Notes under the pieces: model-generated
What the model was told of the DNA's origin: nothing
Databases searched by the model: none
What the model saw: the letters and a program-made list of their open reading frames with translations, nothing else
Part shown: positions 19,097 to 27,735 of the stretch, piece by piece
How the letters are laid out: every line of letters starts with the position of its first letter
Numbering within the stretch: the stretch's first letter is position 1
Position numbers and translations under genes: made by a program
Source of the DNA: Pectobacterium carotovorum
GTDB taxonomy: Bacteria > Pseudomonadota > Gammaproteobacteria > Enterobacterales > Enterobacteriaceae
Reading direction: 5' to 3'
Length of the DNA: 64,000 nt
Assembly: GCF_900129615.1 (NCBI RefSeq)
Contig: NZ_FQWI01000012.1
Span: 49,307-113,306, forward strand

Positions 19097-19207
19097 TAAG
19101 ACCGAACTAACACTAATAATGCAAGGGCGATTCGGGGGGGTTATGGTATTTAAAAGTATCCTCTGAAGTTGTATTGCAGCACGAATCTGGATATTACAAG
19201 CCAACCT

Positions 19208-20122
19208 CTACCCCCCATACCCCGAACCACTTTCCCGTAATGCATCCACCACCAGCGAGAATGCCGGGGAGGGCTGTTTTCTGCTGGGATAGTAAAGGTA
19301 GTAGCCTGAAAATGGGGCGCACCACGGTTCCAGCACTCTAATCAGGCGTCCTTCCTCAATATGAGGTGAGAATTCTTCTTCCGGCAAGAAGGCAATGCCG
19401 AAGCCTGCCAGCGCGGCTTCAACAATATGCTCGGAAGTGTTAAAGGTGAGCTGGCCGTCAACGCGCACGTTTAGGTCACCGCCATCCTGATCGAAATCCC
19501 AGACATACAGCCCGCCGGACGTGACCATGCGTTGGTTAATGCACTGATGCTGAGTGAGCTCGTGCGGCGTGTTCGGAATGGGGTGTTTGGCGAAGTAATC
19601 GGGTGATGCTACAGCCGCCATCCGCAACGGCTGACCAATCGGTACCGCAATCATGTCTTTATCTATGGCCTCGCCAAGGCGAACGCCGGCATCGAATCGG
19701 TCGGCCACGATATTACGAAAACCGTGGTTCGCATCGAATTCCAGTTTGATATCGGGATACTCGCGCAGTAGCGGGAGCAACTTGGGCAACAGCGTAGTGC
19801 GTAAAACGTTGGGCCCGCAGGTGATTCGCACTGTGCCAGCGGGTTTGTCGCGGAATTCTGTCAGGTTATCCAGCTCGGCTTCTATCTCATCAAAACGGTT
19901 ACCAATCGCCTGTAGCAGCCTTTCCCCAGCGGCGGTGGGAGAAACGCTCCGCGTGGTTCGGGTGAGCAGGCGAATCTGCATGCGGTTTTCCAGACCAGTG
20001 ATGGCCTGGCTGAGGGCAGGTTGTGTCACGCCAAGTTGAGCGGCTGCACGGGTAAAGCTGCCTTCGCGTGCGACGGTAACAAATGAGAGTAGATCATTGA
20101 AATTGCGCTTCATTACATCCAC
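19208..20122 (-). CDS. LysR-family transcriptional regulator
   Basis: A 304-residue LysR-type regulator. Residues about 6-65 are the winged helix-turn-helix (FNDLLSFVTVAREGSFTRAA, QLGVTQPALSQAITGLENRM, LLTRTTRSVSPTAAGERLL). The remainder is the periplasmic-binding-protein-like effector domain (PAGTVRITCGPNVLRTTLLP through FGIAFLPEEEFSPHIEEGRL). The subgroup resembles the many LysR proteins that regulate a divergent transporter or oxidoreductase gene. Here the divergent neighbour is the MFS transporter at 20350, 227 bases away, the likely target. The inducer is unknown. Start is GTG or ATG at 20122; the Met four codons in (MKRNFNDL) is an alternative. Confidence 0.92.
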   Translation of the reverse strand: MDVMKRNFNDLLSFVTVAREGSFTRAAAQLGVTQPALSQAITGLENRMQIRLLTRTTRSVSPTAAGERLLQAIGNRFDEIEAELDNLTEFRDKPAGTVRITCGPNVLRTTLLPKLLPLLREYPDIKLEFDANHGFRNIVADRFDAGVRLGEAIDKDMIAVPIGQPLRMAAVASPDYFAKHPIPNTPHELTQHQCINQRMVTSGGLYVWDFDQDGGDLNVRVDGQLTFNTSEHIVEAALAGFGIAFLPEEEFSPHIEEGRLIRVLEPWCAPFSGYYLYYPSRKQPSPAFSLVVDALRESGSGYGG

Positions 20123-20349
20123 CCAGTCTTGATTTATAAATTCTACTTATAAGCCTATTAAGCTTTCATTAGCTAGTCAGAATACGCTACGCGTGTAGAA
20201 TTTTCATCAACCAATCGCGCTGGCGAATAATGCATTCTCCACCCGCGCGGCTCCATTCATTCTCACTATTTTCGTTTTTATTCCCATGAATAAAGACACG
20301 CCCTCGGCTTGCCTAAATTCAGCCAGCCGACGGAAAGAGGTAAAGCGTT

Positions 20350-21546
20350 ATGACCACATTCGTCAATGAGACATCGGCTAAACAGCCCGCCGCATACTGG
20401 AACGGGGTTCTGGCAATGACGCTGTGCGCGTTTGCTCTGGTGGCATCGGAGTTTATGCCTGTCAGTCTGCTCACGCCCGTTTCACAGGATTTAGGCGTTA
20501 GTGAAGGTCTGGCAGGGCAGGGAATTGCGATTTCAGGGGCGCTGGCCGTGCTGACCAGCCTGTCGATCGCGCGCGTTGCCAGCAATCTTAATCGCAAGGC
20601 TCTGCTACTGGGATTGACGCTGTTAATGGCGATCTCCGGCGCGATCATCGCGCTGGCACCCAACTACATGATCTACATGGCTGGTCGTGCGCTGATTGGG
20701 ATCGCCATTGGGGGATTTTGGTCAATGTCGGCGGCGAGCGCGATTCGTCTGGTTCCTGCGCATCAGGTGCCGCGCGCGCTGGCTATTTTTAACGGCGGCA
20801 ATGCGCTGGCGACGGTGGTGGCAGCACCACTGGGTAGCTATCTCGGCGCGACAATTGGGTGGCGCGGCGCGTTCTTTTGTCTGGTGCCCGTGGCGCTAAT
20901 CGCCTTTATCTGGCAATGGATCAGTTTGCCTCCAATGCCAGCCGACCGTGATACCCGCCGTGTTGGCAGCGTTTTTCGTCTGTTCCGCAATCCACTCATC
21001 ACTGTTGGCATGGCAGCCTGCGGCCTCTTTTTTATGGGCCAGTTCGCGCTCTTTACCTACTTACGTCCGTTCCTTGAAACGGTCACTCATGCCAGCGTTT
21101 CTACGCTGTCGCTCGCGCTGCTCACCATTGGTGTCGCGGGGTTTATCGGTACGCTGCTGATTGGTTTTTTCCTACGTCATGGTTTTTACCAGACGCTCAT
21201 CGCTATTCCGCTGTTGATGACGATGATTGCCGTAGCGCTGATGGCATTCGGTCATCGTACCGAGATGGTGATACTGCTGCTTGGCATCTGGGGTTTGGTT
21301 GCTACTGCGGCACCGGTCGGTTGGTGGACATGGGTTGCCAGAACGCTGCCTAACGACGCCGAAGCGGGCGGCGGTCTGATGGTTGCCGTGGTGCAATTGT
21401 CCATTGCGCTGGGCTCCACCCTCGGTGGGCTTGCGTTTGACCACAGCGGTTACCAAAGCACTTTCACTATTAGCGGCATGTTGTTGGTGATGGCCGCCAC
21501 CTTGACTTTATTGACGTCACGTAAAGATATCCACCCAACCCACTGA
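20350..21546 (+). CDS. MFS transporter, DHA1-type exporter
   Basis: A 398-residue inner-membrane protein with about 12 hydrophobic segments. It resembles the drug:H+ antiporter-1 group that includes NepI (purine ribonucleoside efflux), AraJ and YdhP. WNGVLAMTLCAFALVASEFM opens helix 1. GRALIGIAIGGFWSMSAASA (about 115-134) holds the helix 4 signature and LGSYLGATIGWRGAFF the helix 5 motif. Proton-driven export is the family role; the substrate cannot be read from sequence. It is divergent from the LysR regulator and 13 bases upstream of an exported hydrolase, probably in one operon. AAAGAGG precedes the ATG. Confidence 0.88.
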   Translation: MTTFVNETSAKQPAAYWNGVLAMTLCAFALVASEFMPVSLLTPVSQDLGVSEGLAGQGIAISGALAVLTSLSIARVASNLNRKALLLGLTLLMAISGAIIALAPNYMIYMAGRALIGIAIGGFWSMSAASAIRLVPAHQVPRALAIFNGGNALATVVAAPLGSYLGATIGWRGAFFCLVPVALIAFIWQWISLPPMPADRDTRRVGSVFRLFRNPLITVGMAACGLFFMGQFALFTYLRPFLETVTHASVSTLSLALLTIGVAGFIGTLLIGFFLRHGFYQTLIAIPLLMTMIAVALMAFGHRTEMVILLLGIWGLVATAAPVGWWTWVARTLPNDAEAGGGLMVAVVQLSIALGSTLGGLAFDHSGYQSTFTISGMLLVMAATLTLLTSRKDIHPTH

Positions 21547-21559
21547 GGATGATTCTCCA

Positions 21560-22588
21560 ATGAGAAAGTTAACCATGCTATTAGGGCTGTTAATCAGCTC
21601 GTTTGCGGCAATAGGCGCTGATATGTCTAACGGTGCCGATAATTTCTATAAGAGCGATAAGGTTACCCAGCAAAAGGTGACTTTTAAAAACCAATATCAG
21701 ATGAATGTCACTGGTAATTTGTTTATACCGAAAGGCATAAATCAGAACGCCAAAAACCCAGCGATTGTCGTCGGTCATCCTATGGGGGCGGTGAAAGAAC
21801 AGAGCTCAAATCTGTACGCGCAGAAGCTGGCAGAGCAAGGCTTTGTGACGCTGGCGATCGATCTCTCTTTTTGGGGTGAAAGTGAAGGCAAACCGGGTCA
21901 TCTGATTGCGCCGGAAATCTATTCCGACGACTTTAGCGCTGCCGTGGATTATCTGAGTACGCAGCGGTACGTTGATGCTGAGAAAATTGGCGTATTGGGC
22001 ATCTGTGGCAGCGGCAGCTTCGTTATCAGCGCGGCTAAAATTGATCCACGCATGAAGGCGATTGCCACGGTTAGCATGTATGACATGGGATCTGCTGCCC
22101 GAAATGGCCTGAATCACACTTTCACCCTTGAACAACGTAAAGCGTTGATTAAATCCGCAGCGGAACAACGTCTTGTCGAGTTTAAGGGCGGTGAGATTGC
22201 CTATATTCCAGGCACTGTCAACAAGCTTGATGAATCAACGCCTGCAATCCAGCGTGAATTCTTCGATTTTTACCGTACAGAGCGTGGTGGTTATACGCCA
22301 CAGGGCGAGAAAGAAGCGCTGACGACCAAACCGATGCTGAGCAGCATCGGTAAGTTCATGAACTTCTATCCGTTCAACGATATCGAAACGATTTCACCTC
22401 GCCCGATGCTGTTTATCACCGGTGACCAGGCGCATTCGAAGGAATTTAGCGAAGATGCGTACAAACGTGCCGGGCAGCCTAAAGAGCTGTACATCGTTCC
22501 AAACGCCGGCCACGTGGATCTCTACGATCGTACCGATCTGATTCCATTTGCTAAGCTGACATCGTTCTTCAAAGATAACCTGAAGTAA
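21560..22588 (+). CDS. Exported alpha/beta hydrolase (dienelactone-hydrolase-like)
   Basis: The 342-residue protein starts with a signal peptide (MRKLTMLLGLLISSFAAIGA, cleavage near GA-DM), so it acts in the periplasm or outside. The fold is an alpha/beta hydrolase of the YcjY/dienelactone-hydrolase type. PAIVVGHPMGAVKEQSSNLY (about 68-87) forms the oxyanion region, VLGICGSGSFVISAAKID (about 145-162) is the nucleophile elbow with Ser in GSGSF, and the likely catalytic His is in VPNAGHVDLYDR. The elbow GxGxF differs a little from GxSxG, so the exact nucleophile needs care. It is co-directional with the MFS gene, 13 bases apart. A hairpin follows. Confidence 0.85.
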   Translation: MRKLTMLLGLLISSFAAIGADMSNGADNFYKSDKVTQQKVTFKNQYQMNVTGNLFIPKGINQNAKNPAIVVGHPMGAVKEQSSNLYAQKLAEQGFVTLAIDLSFWGESEGKPGHLIAPEIYSDDFSAAVDYLSTQRYVDAEKIGVLGICGSGSFVISAAKIDPRMKAIATVSMYDMGSAARNGLNHTFTLEQRKALIKSAAEQRLVEFKGGEIAYIPGTVNKLDESTPAIQREFFDFYRTERGGYTPQGEKEALTTKPMLSSIGKFMNFYPFNDIETISPRPMLFITGDQAHSKEFSEDAYKRAGQPKELYIVPNAGHVDLYDRTDLIPFAKLTSFFKDNLK

Positions 22589-22595
22589 TGAAAAG

Positions 22596-22620
22596 AAGGG
22601 CGTCCTGTCAGGGCGCCCTT
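22596..22620 (+). terminator. Hairpin after the hydrolase gene
   Basis: The arms AAGGGCG and CGCCCTT are perfect and enclose an 11-base loop, 8 bases after the stop codon. The downstream T-run is poor, so termination may be inefficient or bidirectional. Confidence 0.6.
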
Positions 22621-22795
22621 ATTCCACGATATTGCGGATAATCCGCTTCACGATATCTTTTGATGGCTTAATGCCTTTTCCCTCATTTTTCCCTTTCCAT
22701 CGCACCCCGAGAGTCATGTTCAGTTTGGAATCGTCTTTTACGGGATAGCTGCTATTTTTTAGTCTGAAAATGACGTTAAAAAGATCATTTCACTG
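22619..22795 (-). pseudogene. Gene remnant of unknown family
   Basis: The reverse strand holds an open frame of about 57 codons ending at the TAA at 22619-22621. It reads NDLFNVIFRLKNSSYPVKDD and later LGVRWKGKNEGKGIKPSKDI, with a good amino-acid mix, and is preceded by an in-frame stop and no convincing start. It looks like the 3' end of a once longer gene. I cannot name the family. It may instead be a short real gene starting at the Met in KLNMTLGVRW. Confidence 0.35.
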
Positions 22796-23524
22796 CATCT
22801 TTCGCTGGTTTTTGTTATGAAATAACGTAAAAACACCAATGTAAGTCATTGGTGCTAATGTTGTGTTTTTTGATAGTATAAAAAACCAATAATTTTCATT
22901 AAAAAATCAATGATTGCTAAACTATCTAATATTTATTTCTTAACAGGGAAATAGTTTATTAAGGTAATGGAGAGGTTTATTCTGTCAAAAGTAAAAAATA
23001 GAGGGTAAATAGTTCTACTAAATTAAAATTAATGGACTATTTGCAATTATTAATTTTTATTAGCGCATTAAGTATTTCGTTTCTAACGAAATTAAAAGGC
23101 ATAAAATATATGCCTTTTCCGTTAATTGAAAATTAGAGGTATATTCTTTTTTCTTTTGTTTATTTTTACTTAAGATTAATTCAATTCATTGTTTTTGTTG
23201 TGCTTTGTGTTTTGGTGATTCCATTTACTTGCTCTGCTATATAAGCATTGACCGTGCGTTTGTGTTGTGTGTATGATCCAAACTCAAAATATAAATGTAT
23301 TTAACTCCTTCTTGGCGTAATTCTTTTTACGCCGATGTAAACCGTAACATTACGGTTTTATTATGCTTTTTAATTCGGTTTTAATTTATTTCATCTCGCT
23401 GGTCGAAAAACAAATGCGTTATTTGTTTGCCGAATCGCTGCCGTTCTTATGGATTACGGCGGGCTTTTGGTAGGAATCGACTTTACTTCTCCGGGCCCGA
23501 GTGCCCTTACGTTGGTATAGACAC
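22796..23524. promoter_or_regulatory. AT-rich leader of the T6SS operon
   Basis: About 730 bases without a gene precede tssB. The first 500 are strongly AT-rich (runs such as AAATTAAAATTAATGG), the type of DNA that H-NS silences. Two hairpins follow: GGCGTAA with TTACGCC at 23314-23333, and ACCGTAA with TTACGGT at 23341-23356, the second followed by TTTATT like a terminator. A third, AACAAAT with ATTTGTT, is at 23411-23429. I found no match to the sigma-54 pattern here, unlike upstream of hcp. The layout suggests a long 5' leader with possible attenuation. Confidence 0.45.
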
Positions 23525-24028
23525 ATGGCAAAAGGAACTGATGGTGCATCTGTCGCACCAAAGGAACGTATTAATATCAAATATGTTCCGGCCACTGGTG
23601 GTCAGCAGGCGGAAATAGAATTGCCGTTGACGCTGATGATCGTGGGAAATATGAAAGGGCGCACAGAGGAAACGCCGATCGAAGAACGTCAGACCGTATC
23701 GATCGATAAGAACAACTTTACCTCGGTGATGAAAGAAGCAAATCTGGAATTGAATTTCAGTGTGCCAAACCGCCTTGAAGAAGAAAGTCAGGACGACCTG
23801 CCAGTGAAACTGAGCATCGGCGGTCTGAATGATTTCTCCCCTGACCGCATTGCCCAGCAGGTGCCTGAATTACGTAAATTGCTTGATTTACGTGAAGCTC
23901 TGGTCGCGCTGAAAGGCCCCCTCGGCAATATTCCCTCATTCCGTAATCGTTTGCAGGATCTGTTGTCCAGCGAAGAAGCCAGAGAGCAGCTTTTGAAAGA
24001 GCTCGATCTGGTAAAACCCGCCGAATAA
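23525..24028 (+). CDS. tssB: T6SS contractile sheath small subunit TssB (VipA)
   Basis: TssB pairs with TssC to build the contractile sheath that drives the Hcp tube into target cells; ClpV later recycles it. I start it at the ATG at 23525 (MAKGTDGASVAPKERINIKY), the usual N-terminus. The frame from 23501 adds eight residues with no counterpart. The 167-residue product shows TGGQQAEIELPLTLMIVGN and LREALVALKGPLGNIPSFR (about 115-133), the conserved helix of this family. First gene of the cluster; tssC follows after 22 bases. Confidence 0.96.
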   Translation: MAKGTDGASVAPKERINIKYVPATGGQQAEIELPLTLMIVGNMKGRTEETPIEERQTVSIDKNNFTSVMKEANLELNFSVPNRLEEESQDDLPVKLSIGGLNDFSPDRIAQQVPELRKLLDLREALVALKGPLGNIPSFRNRLQDLLSSEEAREQLLKELDLVKPAE

Positions 24029-24050
24029 TTGACGAAATAGGGAAATAAAT

Positions 24051-25529
24051 ATGTCAATAATTGAAGAACAGGTTCAGGCAGGCGCTGCCAGCGCTTCTGG
24101 ATCGCTGCTTGATGACATCATGGCTCAAGCGCGTATCAGCCCGGTTGATGAAGGCTACAGCGTGGCCAAACAGGGTATTGCCGCGCTGGTCGCTAACATT
24201 CTTGATAGCGGTAATGCAGCAGAGCCCGTGAACAAAGCGCTGGTCGATAGCATGATCGTCGAACTGGACAAAAAGCTCAGCAAGCAGATTGACGTGATTC
24301 TGCATGCTAAAGAACTGCAGGAACTGGAATCTTCCTGGCGTTCGATGAAACTGCTGGTTGATCGCACCGATTTCCGTGAAAACATCAAACTGTTGGTGTT
24401 GCATGCGACGAAAGAAGAGCTGTTGGAAGATTTCGAATTCGCTCCTGAAATCTCACAGTCTGGCTTCTACAAGCACGTCTATTCCAGCGGTTACGGCCAG
24501 TTTGGCGGCCAGCCTATCGGTGGCGTGATTGGTGACTATGCGCTGACGCAAAGCTCACCAGACATCAAACTGATGCAGTATGTCAGCGCCGTTGGCGCGA
24601 TGGCGCATGCGCCGTTCATCTCTTCCGTTGCTCCGACCTTCTTTGGCGTCGATCGCTTCACCGATCTGCCTTCCATCAAAGATCTGAAATCCGTTTTCGA
24701 AGGCCCGGCCTATACGAAATGGCGTTCGCTGCGTGAGTCCGAAGATGGTCGCTATCTGGGGCTGACGGCACCGCGCTTCCTGGCTCGCCTGCCTTATGAC
24801 CCAGTAGAAAACCCGATTAAGGGCTTCAACTACAAGGAAGATATCAGCACCGATCACGAACACTATCTGTGGGGCAATACCGCCTACCTGATGGGAACGG
24901 CGTTGACGGACAGCTTTGCGAAATACCGCTGGTGTCCGAACATCATTGGTCCGCAGAGCGGCGGTGCGATTACCGACCTGCCCGTGCATGTTTATGAAGC
25001 CATGGGCCAGCTTCAGGCCAAGATCCCGACTGAAGTCCTGATCACCGATCGTCGCGAATATGAAATGGCCGAAGAAGGCTTTATCACGCTGACGATGCGT
25101 AAAGACAGCGACAACGCGGCCTTCTTCTCGGCTAACTCGGTGCAGAAGCCGAAGGTGTTCCCGAACACTAAAGAAGGCAAAGAAGCGGAAACCAACTACA
25201 AGCTGGGTACGCAACTGCCGTACATGTTCATCATCAACCGTCTGGCGCACTACATCAAAGTGCTGCAGCGTGAACAGATTGGCTCATGGAAAGAGCGTCA
25301 GGATCTTGAGCGTGAGTTGAATACCTGGATTAAACAGTACATTGCCGATCAGGAAAACCCGCCGGCAGATGTTCGTAGCCGTCGTCCTCTGCGTGCCGCA
25401 CAAATCAAAGTGCTGGATGTAGAAGGAGAACCAGGTTGGTATCAGGTCACCATGTCTGTGCGCCCGCACTTCAAGTACATGGGGGCGAACTTTGAGCTGT
25501 CGCTGGTAGGGCGTTTGGATAAGGAATAA
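24051..25529 (+). CDS. tssC: T6SS contractile sheath large subunit TssC (VipB)
   Basis: TssC is the large sheath protomer, forming the helical outer sheath with TssB. The 492-residue length and sequence are standard: LVDRTDFRENIKLLVLHATK (about 103-122), SPDIKLMQYVSAVGAMAHAP, FLARLPYDP, YLWGNTAYLMGTALTDSFAK, and the C-terminal NPPADVRSRRPLRAAQIKVL. GGGAAATAA precedes the ATG. tssE follows after 5 bases, so translation is probably coupled. Confidence 0.97.
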   Translation: MSIIEEQVQAGAASASGSLLDDIMAQARISPVDEGYSVAKQGIAALVANILDSGNAAEPVNKALVDSMIVELDKKLSKQIDVILHAKELQELESSWRSMKLLVDRTDFRENIKLLVLHATKEELLEDFEFAPEISQSGFYKHVYSSGYGQFGGQPIGGVIGDYALTQSSPDIKLMQYVSAVGAMAHAPFISSVAPTFFGVDRFTDLPSIKDLKSVFEGPAYTKWRSLRESEDGRYLGLTAPRFLARLPYDPVENPIKGFNYKEDISTDHEHYLWGNTAYLMGTALTDSFAKYRWCPNIIGPQSGGAITDLPVHVYEAMGQLQAKIPTEVLITDRREYEMAEEGFITLTMRKDSDNAAFFSANSVQKPKVFPNTKEGKEAETNYKLGTQLPYMFIINRLAHYIKVLQREQIGSWKERQDLERELNTWIKQYIADQENPPADVRSRRPLRAAQIKVLDVEGEPGWYQVTMSVRPHFKYMGANFELSLVGRLDKE

Positions 25530-25534
25530 GACTG

Positions 25535-25966
25535 ATGCCGTCTCTTTCTGCCTGGGAAAGGGGAAACGCGGCAAGTCTGTTTGATCGTATCCGTGGGGAG
25601 GAGCGTCGCTCCTCCCCTGAAACGGAAGTTGAAGCACTGATCGAGTCCGTTAAGCGTCAACTGGACAACGTGCTCAACACCCGGCCCGGAAATTGCCGCA
25701 GCGCACCTGAGCTTGGCGTGATTGATTTTAATGACGCGACGCAGGGTGGTGCGGACATTCGGGGGAAAATCCGGGAGGCGATCCGACAGTGTATCTGTCG
25801 CTTTGAACCTCGAATTGTTCATGTGGATGTCAACACATCGGACTATTTATCGAATCCGATGGAGATGTCGTTTCAGGTTACCGCCCGGGTCAGATTGGAA
25901 GATCTGGAGCAGGTTGCCTCTTTCAATATCCACATGGATAGCCACCGCCATTACAGAATGATCTGA
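25535..25966 (+). CDS. tssE: T6SS baseplate wedge subunit TssE
   Basis: TssE is the homologue of phage T4 gp25, a baseplate component that starts sheath assembly. The 143-residue protein carries SLFDRIRGEE at the N-terminus, typical of TssE. The gp25 domain follows (about 45-140; GNCRSAPELGVIDFNDATQG and EPRIVHVDVN). Small and standard in length. It lies between tssC and tssF with gaps of 5 and 2 bases. Confidence 0.94.
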   Translation: MPSLSAWERGNAASLFDRIRGEERRSSPETEVEALIESVKRQLDNVLNTRPGNCRSAPELGVIDFNDATQGGADIRGKIREAIRQCICRFEPRIVHVDVNTSDYLSNPMEMSFQVTARVRLEDLEQVASFNIHMDSHRHYRMI

Positions 25967-25968
25967 TT

Positions 25969-27735
25969 ATGTCACTGGAACATTTTTTCAGGGATGAGCT
26001 GACCTACTTGCGCCTGCAAGGGCGTGAATTCGCCAAGGCGCACCCTGAGCTTACCCGATTTTTGTCAGAACAAACCACGGATCCAGACGTCGAGCGTCTG
26101 CTGGAAGGGTTCGCCTTTTTGACAGGGAGCCTGCGGGCGAAGATCGAGGATGAATTTCCGGAACTGACACACGGTCTGCTGGGCATGCTGTGGCCTAATT
26201 ACCTGCGCCCTGTACCGAGCATGACGATTATGCAGTTTTCGGTACTCCCCGGCGCGATTGCCCAACCTGCGTTTGTTGAACGCGGCTGTGAGCTTGATAG
26301 CCTGCCGATTGATGATGTGGTTTGCCATTTTCAGACCTGTCACGATGCCTGGATTTATCCGGCGGATATCCGTGAAATCAAGGTACAGAGCGGCAACGAT
26401 CTTTCCACCATTACGCTGGACGTTGGGCTGCATGGCCCGCTATCGCTAAGCGACCTGCAACTCGACAAACTGCGCTTTTATCTGGGCGGTGATACTTATA
26501 CGGCCTACGAGCTCTATTTCTGGATCGCCAGTCAGCTGTCGCACATTGAGCTGGAAATCGATGGTCAGCGCTTCCGTCAGGAAGCCAGCGTGCTGAAGAC
26601 TGTCGGCTTCGAGCGAGAAGATGCGCTATTGCCGTATCCCGGTAATGTCTATTCGGGCTACCGCATCTTGCAGGAATACTTCTGTTTTCCCGAAAGTTTT
26701 CTCTTTTTCCAGCTCGCGGGGGCGGTATGGCCGGATCTCCCGATGACGGTAACGGAATTCCGTCTGCATTTTTGCTTTGACCGCCCACTGCCAGCGGAGC
26801 TGAAGATCCGCCCTGATTCGTTCATGCTCAACTGCGTGCCGGCAATCAATCTCTTCCAGCATGATAGCGAACCGATCAATCTCAGCGGACGCCAGACGGA
26901 TTACCCGCTGAAAGCCAGTTACCGTAACGCGGATAGCTTTGAAATCTTCTCTGTGGACAAGGTTGAAGGTTGGGTTGAAGGGAATTCAGGCCGTGCTCGG
27001 GGGATTCCACGTACCTATCAGCCTTTTGAGAGCTTTCAGCACCAAATCGAACGCGCCAAAGGACGGCTCGCGCTCTATTACCGTATTCGGGTAAGAGAAG
27101 CGGTGAACGGCAACGGGTTTGATCACATGCTCTCTTTTGTCCGTGGCGATGAGCAGGAAGTGATTGATTTGGATGAATCCATCTCGGTGACCCTGACCTG
27201 TACTAACCGATCGCGTGCGGCGAAACTGCCCGTTGGGTCGATCTGCGTACCCACTGGCAATTCACCGTCTTTCGCGACGTTTCGCAATCTGGTGCGGCCG
27301 ACGCGACCGCTGCGGCCTGCCATGGATGGCAGCTTGCATTGGACGCTGATCTCCAACCTGTCTCTGAACTATGTGTCGCTGCTGCGCCGCGATGCGCTGG
27401 TGCAAATCCTGCGTACCTACGATTTTCCGGCGCTGCACGACAAGCAGGCGGAACAAGCCTCGCGTAAGCGTCTGGCAGGGATCGAATCTATCGAAACCAC
27501 ACCGATCGACCGTCTGGTTCAGGGGATGCCGGTTCGCGGTTTGAAATCCATCCTGTCAGTACGGCAATCCGCGTTTTCCAGTGAAGGAGAACTCTATCTG
27601 TTTAGCACGGTGCTGGCGCACTTCTTCTCGTTATACGCCAGCGTCAACGCCTTCCACCTGTTGGAAGTCGTCAACATCGATAACAAGGAGCGCTACCGAT
27701 GGCCGGTACAGATAGGTCAACACTCAATGATGTGA
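25969..27735 (+). CDS. tssF: T6SS baseplate subunit TssF
   Basis: TssF (VasA/ImpG) forms the baseplate wedge with TssG, TssE and TssK. The 588-residue product starts MSLEHFFRDELTYLRLQGRE, then FAKAHPELTRFL and DPDVERLLEGFAFLTGSLRA, the invariant N-terminal block of the family. The C-terminal FSSEGELYLFSTVLAHFFSL is also conserved. It overlaps the tssG start by 37 bases, which implies coupled translation and equimolar control. Confidence 0.96.
   Translation: MSLEHFFRDELTYLRLQGREFAKAHPELTRFLSEQTTDPDVERLLEGFAFLTGSLRAKIEDEFPELTHGLLGMLWPNYLRPVPSMTIMQFSVLPGAIAQPAFVERGCELDSLPIDDVVCHFQTCHDAWIYPADIREIKVQSGNDLSTITLDVGLHGPLSLSDLQLDKLRFYLGGDTYTAYELYFWIASQLSHIELEIDGQRFRQEASVLKTVGFEREDALLPYPGNVYSGYRILQEYFCFPESFLFFQLAGAVWPDLPMTVTEFRLHFCFDRPLPAELKIRPDSFMLNCVPAINLFQHDSEPINLSGRQTDYPLKASYRNADSFEIFSVDKVEGWVEGNSGRARGIPRTYQPFESFQHQIERAKGRLALYYRIRVREAVNGNGFDHMLSFVRGDEQEVIDLDESISVTLTCTNRSRAAKLPVGSICVPTGNSPSFATFRNLVRPTRPLRPAMDGSLHWTLISNLSLNYVSLLRRDALVQILRTYDFPALHDKQAEQASRKRLAGIESIETTPIDRLVQGMPVRGLKSILSVRQSAFSSEGELYLFSTVLAHFFSLYASVNAFHLLEVVNIDNKERYRWPVQIGQHSMM

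Noticed and set aside
19007..19207. attR copy of the thrW 3' end after the island
   Set aside because: No match to the tRNA 3' segment is visible here or elsewhere to the right within the window.
20123..20349. LysR operator between the regulator and the MFS gene
   Set aside because: Several TTATAA-type AT-rich repeats occur, but no single T-N11-A palindrome stands out enough to call.
23300..23524. Possible sigma-54 promoter before tssB (TGGCGTAATTCTTTTT)
   Set aside because: The -12 GC is absent, so the match fails at an essential position; the sequence is better explained as a hairpin.
24555..25250. 231-codon minus-strand frame inside tssC
   Set aside because: It is a shadow of a highly conserved gene; composition is atypical and no start signal is present.
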